The notes below the pieces were generated by a model. That model worked only from the letters and a program-made list of their open reading frames with translations, was not told the DNA's origin and did no database searches. 64,000 nt of DNA from Actinoallomurus spadix (GTDB taxonomy: Bacteria > Actinomycetota > Actinomycetes > Streptosporangiales > Streptosporangiaceae), in NCBI RefSeq assembly GCF_024055725.1, contig NZ_JAMXMX010000022.1:1-64000 (forward strand), read 5' to 3'. Made by a program: the position numbers and the translations under genes. Within the stretch, counting starts at the first letter, position 1. Every line of letters starts with the position of its first letter. Shown here piece after piece: positions 28,923-36,388 of the stretch.

Positions 28923-30034
28923 AGGGAGTACAGGCGGCGGGCGTTGCCGGCGCCGATCATGTGCGCGACGCGGGCGACGTCGGCCGCCGACCACTCCCCC
29001 GCGCGCTCGGTGAGGACGGCGCCCAGGCCGCGCCGGAAGAAGTGGGCGCCGAGGTGGCACAGCTCCGCGAGGCCGTAGCAGTCGGTGCTGAAGAGGATCT
29101 TGTTGAACGGCGCGATCTCCAGGAACTCGGCGATGACCCGTGCCGACGACGCCGCGGTGTAGGTGACCGTGAGCCCGAGGTCGGCGTGCACGTGCGGGAA
29201 CACCGCGGCCAGGTAGGCGGCCTCCCGGATGTACGGGTAGCAGTGCAGGAGGACGACGGGCGCGGGCACGATCCGGATGAAGTCGGTGAGCAGCGCGGGG
29301 TTGACCCGGTGCAGGATCAGGTCGGTGTCACCGATGCCGGTGTGGACCTGCAGCGGCAGTTCGCGGTCACCGGCGATGTCGGCGCCGGTCCACAGCGCGT
29401 GGCGCAGCAGCACCGGGTCGGTGAGCCGTCTCGGCCCGGCGAGCCAGCGCGCGGCGGCCTCCGTGACCTCCCGTGGGGTGGGCGGGCGCGGGTCGAAGTC
29501 GAAGCCGTACCGGTAGGCGATGGCCGTCTTCAGTCCGACGGCCCGGTCCGCGCGGCGCGCGAGTTCCTCGGCGAGTTCGGCGGCGTACGCCGTCGCCGGA
29601 GGGCAGCGGCCGGCCACGTCCTCGGCGACCTTCTCGATCCGTACGATCTCGTGGCCCCGCGCGTCGCCGAGGCTCCCCATCTCCGCGGGCGTCAGCATGG
29701 TCGCGTCGGCCGGGCCGGTGTCGACGCAGAAGTCGGCGATGCCGGCGGCGCGGAGCAGCCGGCGGTTCACCTCCTCGGCCCCGAGCTCCCGCCGCCGGGC
29801 GAGGTAGGTCTCGGGCTCGGCGTGCGGTTCGAGGTCGAGGACGGGCGCGCACCAGCGGCGGACCGCCAGGCCGACGGGGCTGTCGAAGTGCGTGGTGCCG
29901 GCCGGTGACGGGCCGCCCTCGGTGATGAGGCTCTCGAAGGCGGCCCGGTCGAGGTCGTCGCGGCGCACGCCGTGGCAGTGCTGGTCGACGAGCGGCGCCG
30001 CCAGTGCCTCGTCCAGCGCGTCGCCTGCCGTCAC
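28919..30034 (-). CDS. Amidohydrolase family 2 protein (FluG N-terminal-like)
   Basis: 371 residues from GTG 30034. Motifs of the metal-dependent amidohydrolase barrel: VDQHCHG near the start, LPLQVHTGIGDTD, VVLLHCYPYIREAAYLA and ILFSTDCYGLAEL. Family members include decarboxylases and the amidohydrolase half of FluG/glutamine-synthetase fusions. It starts 29 bp after trpE(G) on the same strand and may be cotranscribed, though a metabolic link to tryptophan is not evident. Confidence 0.85.
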   Translation of the reverse strand: MTAGDALDEALAAPLVDQHCHGVRRDDLDRAAFESLITEGGPSPAGTTHFDSPVGLAVRRWCAPVLDLEPHAEPETYLARRRELGAEEVNRRLLRAAGIADFCVDTGPADATMLTPAEMGSLGDARGHEIVRIEKVAEDVAGRCPPATAYAAELAEELARRADRAVGLKTAIAYRYGFDFDPRPPTPREVTEAAARWLAGPRRLTDPVLLRHALWTGADIAGDRELPLQVHTGIGDTDLILHRVNPALLTDFIRIVPAPVVLLHCYPYIREAAYLAAVFPHVHADLGLTVTYTAASSARVIAEFLEIAPFNKILFSTDCYGLAELCHLGAHFFRRGLGAVLTERAGEWSAADVARVAHMIGAGNARRLYSL

Positions 30035-30063
30035 GCCTGATCAATGCCCGTACGGGCGGCCCC

Positions 30064-32217
30064 TCATGCCACGGGCGCGCGCCGAGCCTCGCGGCACAGG
30101 CGCAGCAGGTTGGCGATGATCCGGTGCCCGGTCTCCCCGGTGGCGGTGAGGATGGACTCCGGGTGGAACTGGACCGCCCAGCGCCGGCGCGCCGGGTCCT
30201 CGATGGCCATGACGACGTCGCCGAGCATCGCGGTGGCCGCGAAGCCGCCGCGGACCTGGCCCGCCTTGGCGTGCAGCGAATGGTAGCGGGCGGCGGTGAA
30301 CTCGCCCGGCAGCCCGGCGAACAGGTCGCCGCCGCCGACGGCCACCCGGCCCGGCTTGCCGTGGGCCGGCTCGGGCAGCAGGGCGAGTTCCCCGCCCTCG
30401 TGCTCGACCATGGCCTGCAGGCCGAGGCAGACGCCGAACACCGGGATCTCCCGGGCGTAGACGGCGTCGAGCAGGCCCGCGGTGTCGAAGTCCGCCGGCC
30501 GCCCGGGACCGGGCGACAGCACGACGAGGTCGGGCCGGATCTCGTCCAGCATCTTGTCGGGGAACCCGAACCGCAGCGTGGTGACGTCCGCGCCCTGCTG
30601 CCGGAAGTAGTCGGCGAGCGTGTTGACGAAGGAGTCCTGGTGGTCGACGAGCAAGACGGTCAGTCCCTCGCCCGCCCCTTCGCGCGCCGGAGCGCCGCCG
30701 GTGGTCTCCTCCTGCCCGGACGGGGACAGCGCCTCGAGGAGCGCCCGTGCCTTCAGGTACGTCTCGCGCTCCTCGGCGTCGGGGTCGGAGTCGTACAGCA
30801 GGGTCGCCCCGGCGCGTACGGCGGCGATGCCGTCGCGGATCTGCGCGGTGCGCAGCGTCAGGCCGGTGTTCATGGAGCCGTCGAAGCCGATGCAGCCGAC
30901 GGCGCCGCCGTACCAGCGGCGCGGCGTCTCCTCGTGGTCCTCGATGAACTGCATCGCCCAGGTCTTGGGCGCGCCGGTCACGGTCACCGCCCACATGTGA
31001 GTGAGGAACGCGTCGAGCGCGTCGTATCCGGGGCGCAGCCGGCCCTCGATGTGGTCGACGGTGTGGATGAGCCGGGAGTACATCTCGATCTGCCGCCGGC
31101 CGATCACCTTGACGCTGCCGGGGACGCAGACCCGGGACTTGTCGTTGCGGTCGACGTCGGTGCACATGGTGAGCTCGGACTCGTCCTTGGCCGAGTTGAG
31201 CAGCTCGCGGATGTTGTCGGCGTCCTCGAGCGGGTCGCCGCCGCGCCGGATCGTCCCGGAGATCGGGCAGGTCTCGACGCGGTCGCCGGTGACGCGCACG
31301 AACATCTCCGGGGACGCTCCGACGAGGTGCTCGCCCTCGCCGAGGTTGAAGAAGAACTCGTACGGGGCCGGGTTCGTGACGCGGAGGCGCTCGAAGAACG
31401 CCGCCGGGGAGTCGCACGGCCCGTACATCACGTGGCCGGGTACGACCTCGAACAGGTCGCCGCGGACGAACTTCTCCTTGGCCTCGCGGACCACCTCGGC
31501 GTAGGCGCCCGGCGTCGGCTGCGGCGGAAGTTCGGAGGCGCGGGGCACGGGCGTGGGCTCGGTCCTCCGGGGCAGGCCGCGGGTGCCGGTGCCGCCGATC
31601 TCGAAGTCGTACGACATGCGGGCCGACGTCTCGCGCTTGCGGTCGACCACGATCATCTCGTCGGCGAGGTGGAGGACGAGGTCGCGCTGGTCGGCGGGCC
31701 GGTCGATGTTCAGCCGGATGGGCTCGAACTGGAAGGCCAGGTCGTAGCCGAACGCGCCGTACAGGCCGAGGTGCGGGTCCGGCCCGCGGAACAGGTCGGT
31801 GACGGCGCGCAGCGCGGTGAAGACGGTGGGGCGGCGGCTGCGCTCCTCCTCGGCGAACACCTCGTCGGTGGACGGGACGAAGACCTCGACGCCGTCGGGG
31901 ATCTCGACGGGCTCGCCGGTGGCGGCGACCGCCGCGGAGACGGCGGGCAGGAGCACGCGACCGCGGTCGTTCAGCGCGCGGACCGCGAGGCGGCGGCCGC
32001 GCGCGACGATCTCCAGGCAGGGGTCGACGTAGGCCATGTGCCACCGGCTGTACCGGCCGGGGTACTCCATGCCGGAGCTGAGCACGCCACCGCGGCGCTG
32101 TCCCACGGCCTCGACGAGCGCGTCGAGCGCGTCGCTGTTGCGTCCCGGATCCACCGGCGTGTCGGTGCGGGTGACGTGGACGCCCCCCGCCGTCACATAC
32201 TCCGTCGTCGTCTCCAC
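30064..32217 (-). CDS. trpE(G): Fused anthranilate synthase, TrpE-TrpG
   Basis: 717 residues from GTG 32217, chosen for GAGGGG seven bases upstream; GTG 32262 is possible but overlaps the attenuator stem. The TrpE part (about 1-510) has GASPEMFVRV, CPISGTIRRG, DVDRNDKSRVC and AVTVTGAPK. The TrpG part (about 530-717) has LVDHQDSF, the catalytic Cys in FGVCLGLQAM and FHPES. It converts chorismate and glutamine to anthranilate. Fused forms occur in Streptomyces and some proteobacteria. A leader peptide with three Trp codons precedes it, so it is attenuator-controlled. Confidence 0.95.
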   Translation of the reverse strand: METTTEYVTAGGVHVTRTDTPVDPGRNSDALDALVEAVGQRRGGVLSSGMEYPGRYSRWHMAYVDPCLEIVARGRRLAVRALNDRGRVLLPAVSAAVAATGEPVEIPDGVEVFVPSTDEVFAEEERSRRPTVFTALRAVTDLFRGPDPHLGLYGAFGYDLAFQFEPIRLNIDRPADQRDLVLHLADEMIVVDRKRETSARMSYDFEIGGTGTRGLPRRTEPTPVPRASELPPQPTPGAYAEVVREAKEKFVRGDLFEVVPGHVMYGPCDSPAAFFERLRVTNPAPYEFFFNLGEGEHLVGASPEMFVRVTGDRVETCPISGTIRRGGDPLEDADNIRELLNSAKDESELTMCTDVDRNDKSRVCVPGSVKVIGRRQIEMYSRLIHTVDHIEGRLRPGYDALDAFLTHMWAVTVTGAPKTWAMQFIEDHEETPRRWYGGAVGCIGFDGSMNTGLTLRTAQIRDGIAAVRAGATLLYDSDPDAEERETYLKARALLEALSPSGQEETTGGAPAREGAGEGLTVLLVDHQDSFVNTLADYFRQQGADVTTLRFGFPDKMLDEIRPDLVVLSPGPGRPADFDTAGLLDAVYAREIPVFGVCLGLQAMVEHEGGELALLPEPAHGKPGRVAVGGGDLFAGLPGEFTAARYHSLHAKAGQVRGGFAATAMLGDVVMAIEDPARRRWAVQFHPESILTATGETGHRIIANLLRLCREARRAPVA

Positions 32218-32261
32218 GATCGGCCCCTCGATGTCGGGCCTTCTCCGGCGGAGAGGTGACA

Positions 32262-32284
32262 CGACCGCCGGACGAAGGCGGTCG
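32262..32284 (-). terminator. trp attenuator hairpin
   Basis: On the minus strand CGACCGCC-TTCGTCC-GGCGGTCG forms an 8-bp perfect stem, with outer GACAC/GTGTC pairing at 32258-32262 and 32290-32294. It lies between the Trp leader peptide and trpE(G), where a transcription attenuator is expected. Confidence 0.65.
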
Positions 32285-32317
32285 CTGCGGTGTCAGAGAA
32301 TGCGTAACCCGCGCCGC

Positions 32318-32356
32318 CTAGCGGCGCCACCACCACTGGGTCGACTGGGTTCGCAT
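32318..32356 (-). CDS. trpL: Tryptophan leader peptide (MRTQSTQWWWRR)
   Basis: Twelve codons, with three consecutive TGG Trp codons followed by two Arg codons and TAG. It lies 100 bp upstream of the trpE(G) start with a terminator-like stem between. Ribosome stalling at the Trp run when charged tRNA-Trp is scarce should favour read-through. The same arrangement is known for Streptomyces venezuelae trpE(G). Confidence 0.88.
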   Translation of the reverse strand: MRTQSTQWWWRR

Positions 32357-32403
32357 AGGCCGAAGGCTACCCGGTCCGCTCCGGCGGCGCCACCGGGACG
32401 CGC

Positions 32404-32877
32404 TCACCGCCGGGGCACGAATCGCACGAACGGGATACGCCGCCCGACCTCGCGGTAGTCCTCCACGCCGCCGTCGACGGCGAAGCCCATGATCTTGCAC
32501 AGACGCCGGGCCGCGGCCGGGTGGCGCGGCGCGTACTCGGCCATGATCCGCGCCCCCTCATCGGCGTCGAGCGGGGTGGCGGTCGCCGGAATGGTCCGCC
32601 CGCCGACCTGGATCGTGACCTCGGGAGTGGCCAGGACGTTGCGGTACCAGTCCGCACGCGTTCCGAACCCGGAGGCAGCCACGTAGCCCTGTTCGCCGTG
32701 CTCGACGACCTCGATGACGGCCTGGCGGCGGCGACCGGAGACGCGGCCGGTGTGGGTGAGCAGCATGACGCGGCGTCCCATCAGCGGTCCGAGCCCCACG
32801 CGGTACAGGCCGATGGGGAGGCGCCACAGCCTGCGGCGGAGTCCGGTCGGCGGAGCGACGTTCCTGACGATCTCCAT
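32404..32877 (-). CDS. F420-dependent nitroreductase/deazaflavin-type oxidoreductase (DDN family)
   Basis: 157 residues. Split beta-barrel protein with LMLLTHTGRxSG-type motif (here VMLLTHTGRVSGRRRQAV), GYVAASGFGTRADWYRNVLA and a C-terminal FVRFVPRR. The family uses F420H2 in actinobacteria and includes mycobacterial Ddn. It starts four bases after the TetR gene, so the two form an operon. Confidence 0.9.
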   Translation of the reverse strand: MEIVRNVAPPTGLRRRLWRLPIGLYRVGLGPLMGRRVMLLTHTGRVSGRRRQAVIEVVEHGEQGYVAASGFGTRADWYRNVLATPEVTIQVGGRTIPATATPLDADEGARIMAEYAPRHPAAARRLCKIMGFAVDGGVEDYREVGRRIPFVRFVPRR

Positions 32878-32881
32878 GCTC

Positions 32882-33490
32882 TCAGTCCTCTCCGAGGTCG
32901 TCTTCGGGTCCCAGTAGCTCCTCCACCGCGGACAGCGCCTCGCGGGCGGGAAGCTCCCGGTCGATCATCTGGTGCAGCATCAGCCCGTCGATCGAGGCCG
33001 TGATCAAGGTGGCCACCCCGGTCAGCCTGGCCGGGGGCCAGGCGGGATGCAGCTCCCGGAGACGGTCCGCGATCAGCGCACGGGCCCGGCGGAGCTCATC
33101 GCGGAGGACCACACCGAGCGCGGGGTCACGCATCGCGCCCATCATCAGCTCCGCGGCGAGCCGGGGCGTCCGCTCGTCCGCCGGGGCCTGGAGCATCGCC
33201 TGCCGCATCATCCCCAGCGCCACCCGTTCGCCCGGGGCCGCCAGGAGCCCGGTGATCAGCGGCTCGATGATGAGGTCCGTCGCCCGACGGAAGATCGCCT
33301 CGTGCAGGCCGGGCAGGCCGCCGAAGTGGTAGTGGATCAGGCCGGGACGGGTGCCGGCGTGTTCGGCCACGGCCCGCGTCGTGACACCGGGCCATCCGTC
33401 GCGCTGCAGCAGCGTGACACCGGCGGCCACCAGCTGCTCACGCCGGCGGTCGCCGCGCGGCGAAGTTGGCCGACCGGCCAAGTTGGTCAT
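32882..33490 (-). CDS. TetR-family transcriptional regulator
   Basis: 202 residues. The helix-turn-helix segment reads LVAAGVTLLQRDGWPGVTTR, then AEHAGTRPGLIHYHFGGLPG. The C-terminal domain (MLHQMIDRELPAREAL) resembles TetR_C groups that bind hydrophobic ligands. It is the first gene of a two-gene operon with the DDN-type reductase and probably represses both. Repeated CCAAGTT elements overlap its start (33479-33501). Confidence 0.9.
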   Translation of the reverse strand: MTNLAGRPTSPRGDRRREQLVAAGVTLLQRDGWPGVTTRAVAEHAGTRPGLIHYHFGGLPGLHEAIFRRATDLIIEPLITGLLAAPGERVALGMMRQAMLQAPADERTPRLAAELMMGAMRDPALGVVLRDELRRARALIADRLRELHPAWPPARLTGVATLITASIDGLMLHQMIDRELPAREALSAVEELLGPEDDLGED

Positions 33491-33582
33491 GCGCCCAAGT
33501 TAACACGAACCTCACCGCCGCCGCAGCGCCGATCACGGGCACTTCCCGCTCGAGTCAGGGCACCACATCCCCTTCGACGGCG

Positions 33583-33650
33583 GAGGCCGGCGGCACGCGG
33601 AGGCCGGCGGCACGCGGAGGCCGGCGGCACGCGAGGGCCGGCGGCACGCG
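33583..33650. repeat. 17-bp tandem repeat, four copies
   Basis: GAGGCCGGCGGCACGCG occurs three times in tandem (33583-33633), followed by a one-base variant copy to 33650 and a partial unit. It lies in the 330-bp gap between the TetR gene and the transporter operon. Confidence 0.9.
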
Positions 33651-33718
33651 AGGGCCGAACGCGGTTCCCGCCCACGTCAGGGGCCTAAGCCGTACTCCCG
33701 TCGAGACCTAACTGAGAC

Positions 33719-33746
33719 TTGGCAATGGTGAAATTTGTGTTAAGAA
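33719..33746 (+). promoter_or_regulatory. Promoter of DUF3311/transporter operon
   Basis: TTGGCA (33719-33724), a 16-bp A/T-rich spacer and TAAGAA (33741-33746) lie 74 bp before the TTG start at 33820. Confidence 0.5.
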
Positions 33747-33819
33747 ATCCGATTACGGCTGCCCGGAATGCCCCATGGACAGCCTTATGGCGTATTTGAC
33801 GCACCAAGGAGGACCCCCC

Positions 33820-34053
33820 TTGGCCGAGAGCACACCCAGGCCCCGCCGCGGCGATCGCAGCCCCTGGAACTGGCTGCTCGTCCTTCCGGTCGTCGTGCCG
33901 CTCCTGACCTTCGTCTTCAACGAGGACAAGCCACGGCTCGCCGGATTCCCCTTCTTCTACTGGGCCCAGCTGGCGTTCATCATCCTCGGCGTCGCGTCGA
34001 CGACCGTCGTGTACCTGATGACGCGGCGCGACACCGGTTCGAAGGGGGACTGA
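33820..34053 (+). CDS. DUF3311 small membrane protein, transporter partner
   Basis: 77 residues from TTG 33820, preceded by AAGGAGG at ideal spacing; an in-frame ATG at 33775 lacks a site. Two membrane helices (WNWLLVLPVVVPLLTFVF; FFYWAQLAFIILGVASTTVV) with the FPFFYW motif typical of DUF3311. It lies three bases before the symporter gene. DUF3311 proteins regularly pair with MctP/SSS permeases and may be accessory subunits. Confidence 0.88.
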   Translation: MAESTPRPRRGDRSPWNWLLVLPVVVPLLTFVFNEDKPRLAGFPFFYWAQLAFIILGVASTTVVYLMTRRDTGSKGD

Positions 34054-34056
34054 GAC

Positions 34057-35676
34057 ATGTCGAGCCGGCACCTCACCGAACTCATCGTCTTCATCATCCT
34101 GTTCGTGCTCGTCAGCGCGCTGGGCTTCGTCGCGGCCCGCTGGCGCCGCCCGGACACCATGCACACCCTCGACGAGTGGGGCCTGGGCGGCCGCAGCTTC
34201 GGCTCGTGGATCACCTGGTTCCTCATCGGCGGTGACCTCTACACCGCCTACACCTTCGTCGCGGTACCCGCGCTGATCTTCGGCGCCGGCGCGGCCGGGT
34301 TCTACGCCGTGCCGTACACGGTCGTCGTCTACCCGCTGGTCTTCCTCGTGCTGATCCGCCTGTGGTCGGTGTCGCACGTGCACGGATTCGTGACCCCCGC
34401 CGACTTCGTCCGCGCCCGTTTCGGCTCGCCGCTGCTCGCGCTGCTGATCGCCATCACCGGGATCGTCGCGACGATGCCGTACATCGCGCTGCAGCTCGTC
34501 GGCATCCAGGCGACCCTGAAGGCGATGGGCGTGACCGGCCACTGGCCGATCGTCATCGCGTTCGCGATCCTCGCGGCCTACACCTACCAGTCGGGGCTGC
34601 GGGCCCCCGCGCTGATCGCGTTCATCAAGGACGCGCTGATCTACCTCATGATCATCGTGGCCGTGCTGTACATCCCGCACAAGCTCGGCGGCTGGCACCA
34701 CATCTTCGGCGCCGCGCAGACGAAGTTCGACAAGACGCCGGCCCCGGCGGACGGCACCCTGCTGAACGCGAACAACCAGCTCAACTACGCGATGCTCGCG
34801 CTCGGCTCGGCGCTGGCGCTGTTCCTCTACCCGCACAGCGTCACCGGCGTGCTGGCCAGCAAGAACCGCAACGTCATCAAGCGGAACATGGCCGCGCTGC
34901 CCGCGTACAGCTTCGTGCTCGGCCTGATCGCGCTGCTCGGCTACATGGCCATCGCGGCCGGCATCAAGCCGCTCACCGCCAATGGCAAGGCCGACGGCAA
35001 CACGGTCGTCCCGCTGCTGTTCGACCACATGTTCCCGAGCTGGTTCGCCGGCGTGGCGTACGCGGCGGTCGGCATCGGCGCGCTCGTCCCCGCCGCGATC
35101 ATGTCGATCGCCGCCGCGAACCTGTTCACCCGCAACATCTACCGGGAGTACTTCCGCAAGGACGCGACCGAGCGCGAGGAGGCGACGGTCAGCAAGCTGG
35201 TGTCGCTGGTCGTCAAGGTCGGCGCGGTCGCGTGCATCCTGCTGCTCGACCCGCAGTTCTCCATCGACCTGCAGCTCATCGGCGGCGTCATCATCCTGCA
35301 GACGCTCCCGTCGGTCGGCCTGGGCCTGCTCACCCGGTGGTTCCACCGGGACGGTCTCATGGCCGGCTGGGTCGCGGGCCTCGCGGCGGGCCTGTGGATG
35401 CTGTACCGCATCCCCAACGCCGCCACCCATAAGGCGCACTTCGGCGGCTCGGCGTACCCGCTCAGCGACCTCGGGTTCGACAGCAAGCTGACGGTCTACG
35501 TCGGCATGCTGGCGCTGCTGGTGAACCTGGTCGTCGCCGTCGTCGCGACGATCGTGCTCAAGGCGGTCAAGGCCGCGGACGGCGTGGACGCCACCCGCAC
35601 CGACGACTACTACGCCGACGAGGGCGACCCCAAGGTCGCCGCGGGCAGCCGTGAGATCGAGGCGGAGCTCGCCTGA
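34057..35676 (+). CDS. Sodium:solute symporter family permease (MctP-like)
   Basis: 539 residues with about 13 membrane helices. SSS hallmarks: the LDEWGLGGRSFGSWITWFLI segment of TM2, GFVTPADFVRARFGS, YPHSVTGVLASKNRNVIKRN and AAVGIGALVPAAIMSIAAAN. Together with the upstream DUF3311 gene this matches MctP-type monocarboxylate (lactate, pyruvate, acetate) or amino-acid uptake systems in the plasma membrane. Substrate is inferred. Confidence 0.9.
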   Translation: MSSRHLTELIVFIILFVLVSALGFVAARWRRPDTMHTLDEWGLGGRSFGSWITWFLIGGDLYTAYTFVAVPALIFGAGAAGFYAVPYTVVVYPLVFLVLIRLWSVSHVHGFVTPADFVRARFGSPLLALLIAITGIVATMPYIALQLVGIQATLKAMGVTGHWPIVIAFAILAAYTYQSGLRAPALIAFIKDALIYLMIIVAVLYIPHKLGGWHHIFGAAQTKFDKTPAPADGTLLNANNQLNYAMLALGSALALFLYPHSVTGVLASKNRNVIKRNMAALPAYSFVLGLIALLGYMAIAAGIKPLTANGKADGNTVVPLLFDHMFPSWFAGVAYAAVGIGALVPAAIMSIAAANLFTRNIYREYFRKDATEREEATVSKLVSLVVKVGAVACILLLDPQFSIDLQLIGGVIILQTLPSVGLGLLTRWFHRDGLMAGWVAGLAAGLWMLYRIPNAATHKAHFGGSAYPLSDLGFDSKLTVYVGMLALLVNLVVAVVATIVLKAVKAADGVDATRTDDYYADEGDPKVAAGSREIEAELA

Positions 35677-35725
35677 CCGTCGAGCCTCCGCGCGGCGGCC
35701 GTCCCCGTCCGGGGGCGGCCGCCGT

Positions 35726-36229
35726 TCAGCGTGAAGGGGGCGAGGCCGCCGCTCGCAGGGACGTGTCGTCGCCGCTGAGGGCCTCGATCGCCGCCGTCGC
35801 CCTGCCGCACAGCTCCGTGAACAGCGCGCGTTCGGCCGGTGTGAACGCCGCGGTCACGGTCCGGGCGTTCTCCCGGCGCTGGTGCGCGACGCGGGCGAGG
35901 AAGGAGCGTCCCTCCTCGGTGAGGAACGTGGTCAGCTCGCGCCGGTCCGCGCCGGCCGTCGCCTGGCCGACCAGCCCGAGGTCCTTGAGGACCCGGAGGG
36001 CCTTGGAGATCGTCTGCCGGGACACACCGAGGGCCGTGCTGAGCGCCGAGGGCATCAGTGGCCCGCGGATGCGCAGCATCTCGAGCACGTCGTACTGCTG
36101 CCAGGTGACGCCTTCGGGGTTGGCCAGCGCCCGCCGGGCCACCAGGACGCACTGGAGATGGGACAGGGCGTTCTCCAGCTCGTCGGGCTCGCCGGGAGGC
36201 ATCTCCGCGGACGCGCCGGGTGTCGTCAA
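35726..36229 (-). CDS. MarR-family transcriptional regulator
   Basis: 167 residues from TTG 36229 (GAAGG upstream); ATG 36202 is an alternative. Winged helix with VTWQQYDVLEMLRIRGPLMP, ALGVSRQTISKALRVLKDLG, and wing ADRRELTTFLTEEG. It is divergent from the UvrA-like gene, with a perfect palindrome in the shared 159-bp gap, so it probably represses that gene in response to a drug or metabolite. Confidence 0.9.
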   Translation of the reverse strand: MTTPGASAEMPPGEPDELENALSHLQCVLVARRALANPEGVTWQQYDVLEMLRIRGPLMPSALSTALGVSRQTISKALRVLKDLGLVGQATAGADRRELTTFLTEEGRSFLARVAHQRRENARTVTAAFTPAERALFTELCGRATAAIEALSGDDTSLRAAASPPSR

Positions 36230-36310
36230 TGCAGGACCTTCGGATGGGAAGACGAGGCTCGTTCCGATTCTAGTGCGGCGGATCACACGACGTTCGACTC
36301 CCGGATATGA

Positions 36311-36324
36311 TTTCCAATTGGAAA
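36311..36324. promoter_or_regulatory. Probable MarR operator
   Basis: TTTCCAATTGGAAA is a perfect 14-bp palindrome, A/T-rich as MarR sites usually are. It lies 64 bp before the UvrA-like start and 81 bp before the MarR start. Confidence 0.7.
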
Positions 36325-36388
36325 CCATTGTGGTGGCCGACCGACCGCCCGGTCCTCCTCGGGGACCGCCGACCTTCGGGAGGAATCC

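Noticed and set aside
33466-33481. TTGGCC-GACC-GGCCAA palindrome
   Set aside because: It lies inside the TetR coding region (start of the protein), so coding constraint explains it as well as regulation does.
33583-33650. Considered as a CRISPR array
   Set aside because: Repeats are contiguous with no spacers, and no cas genes occur in the window.
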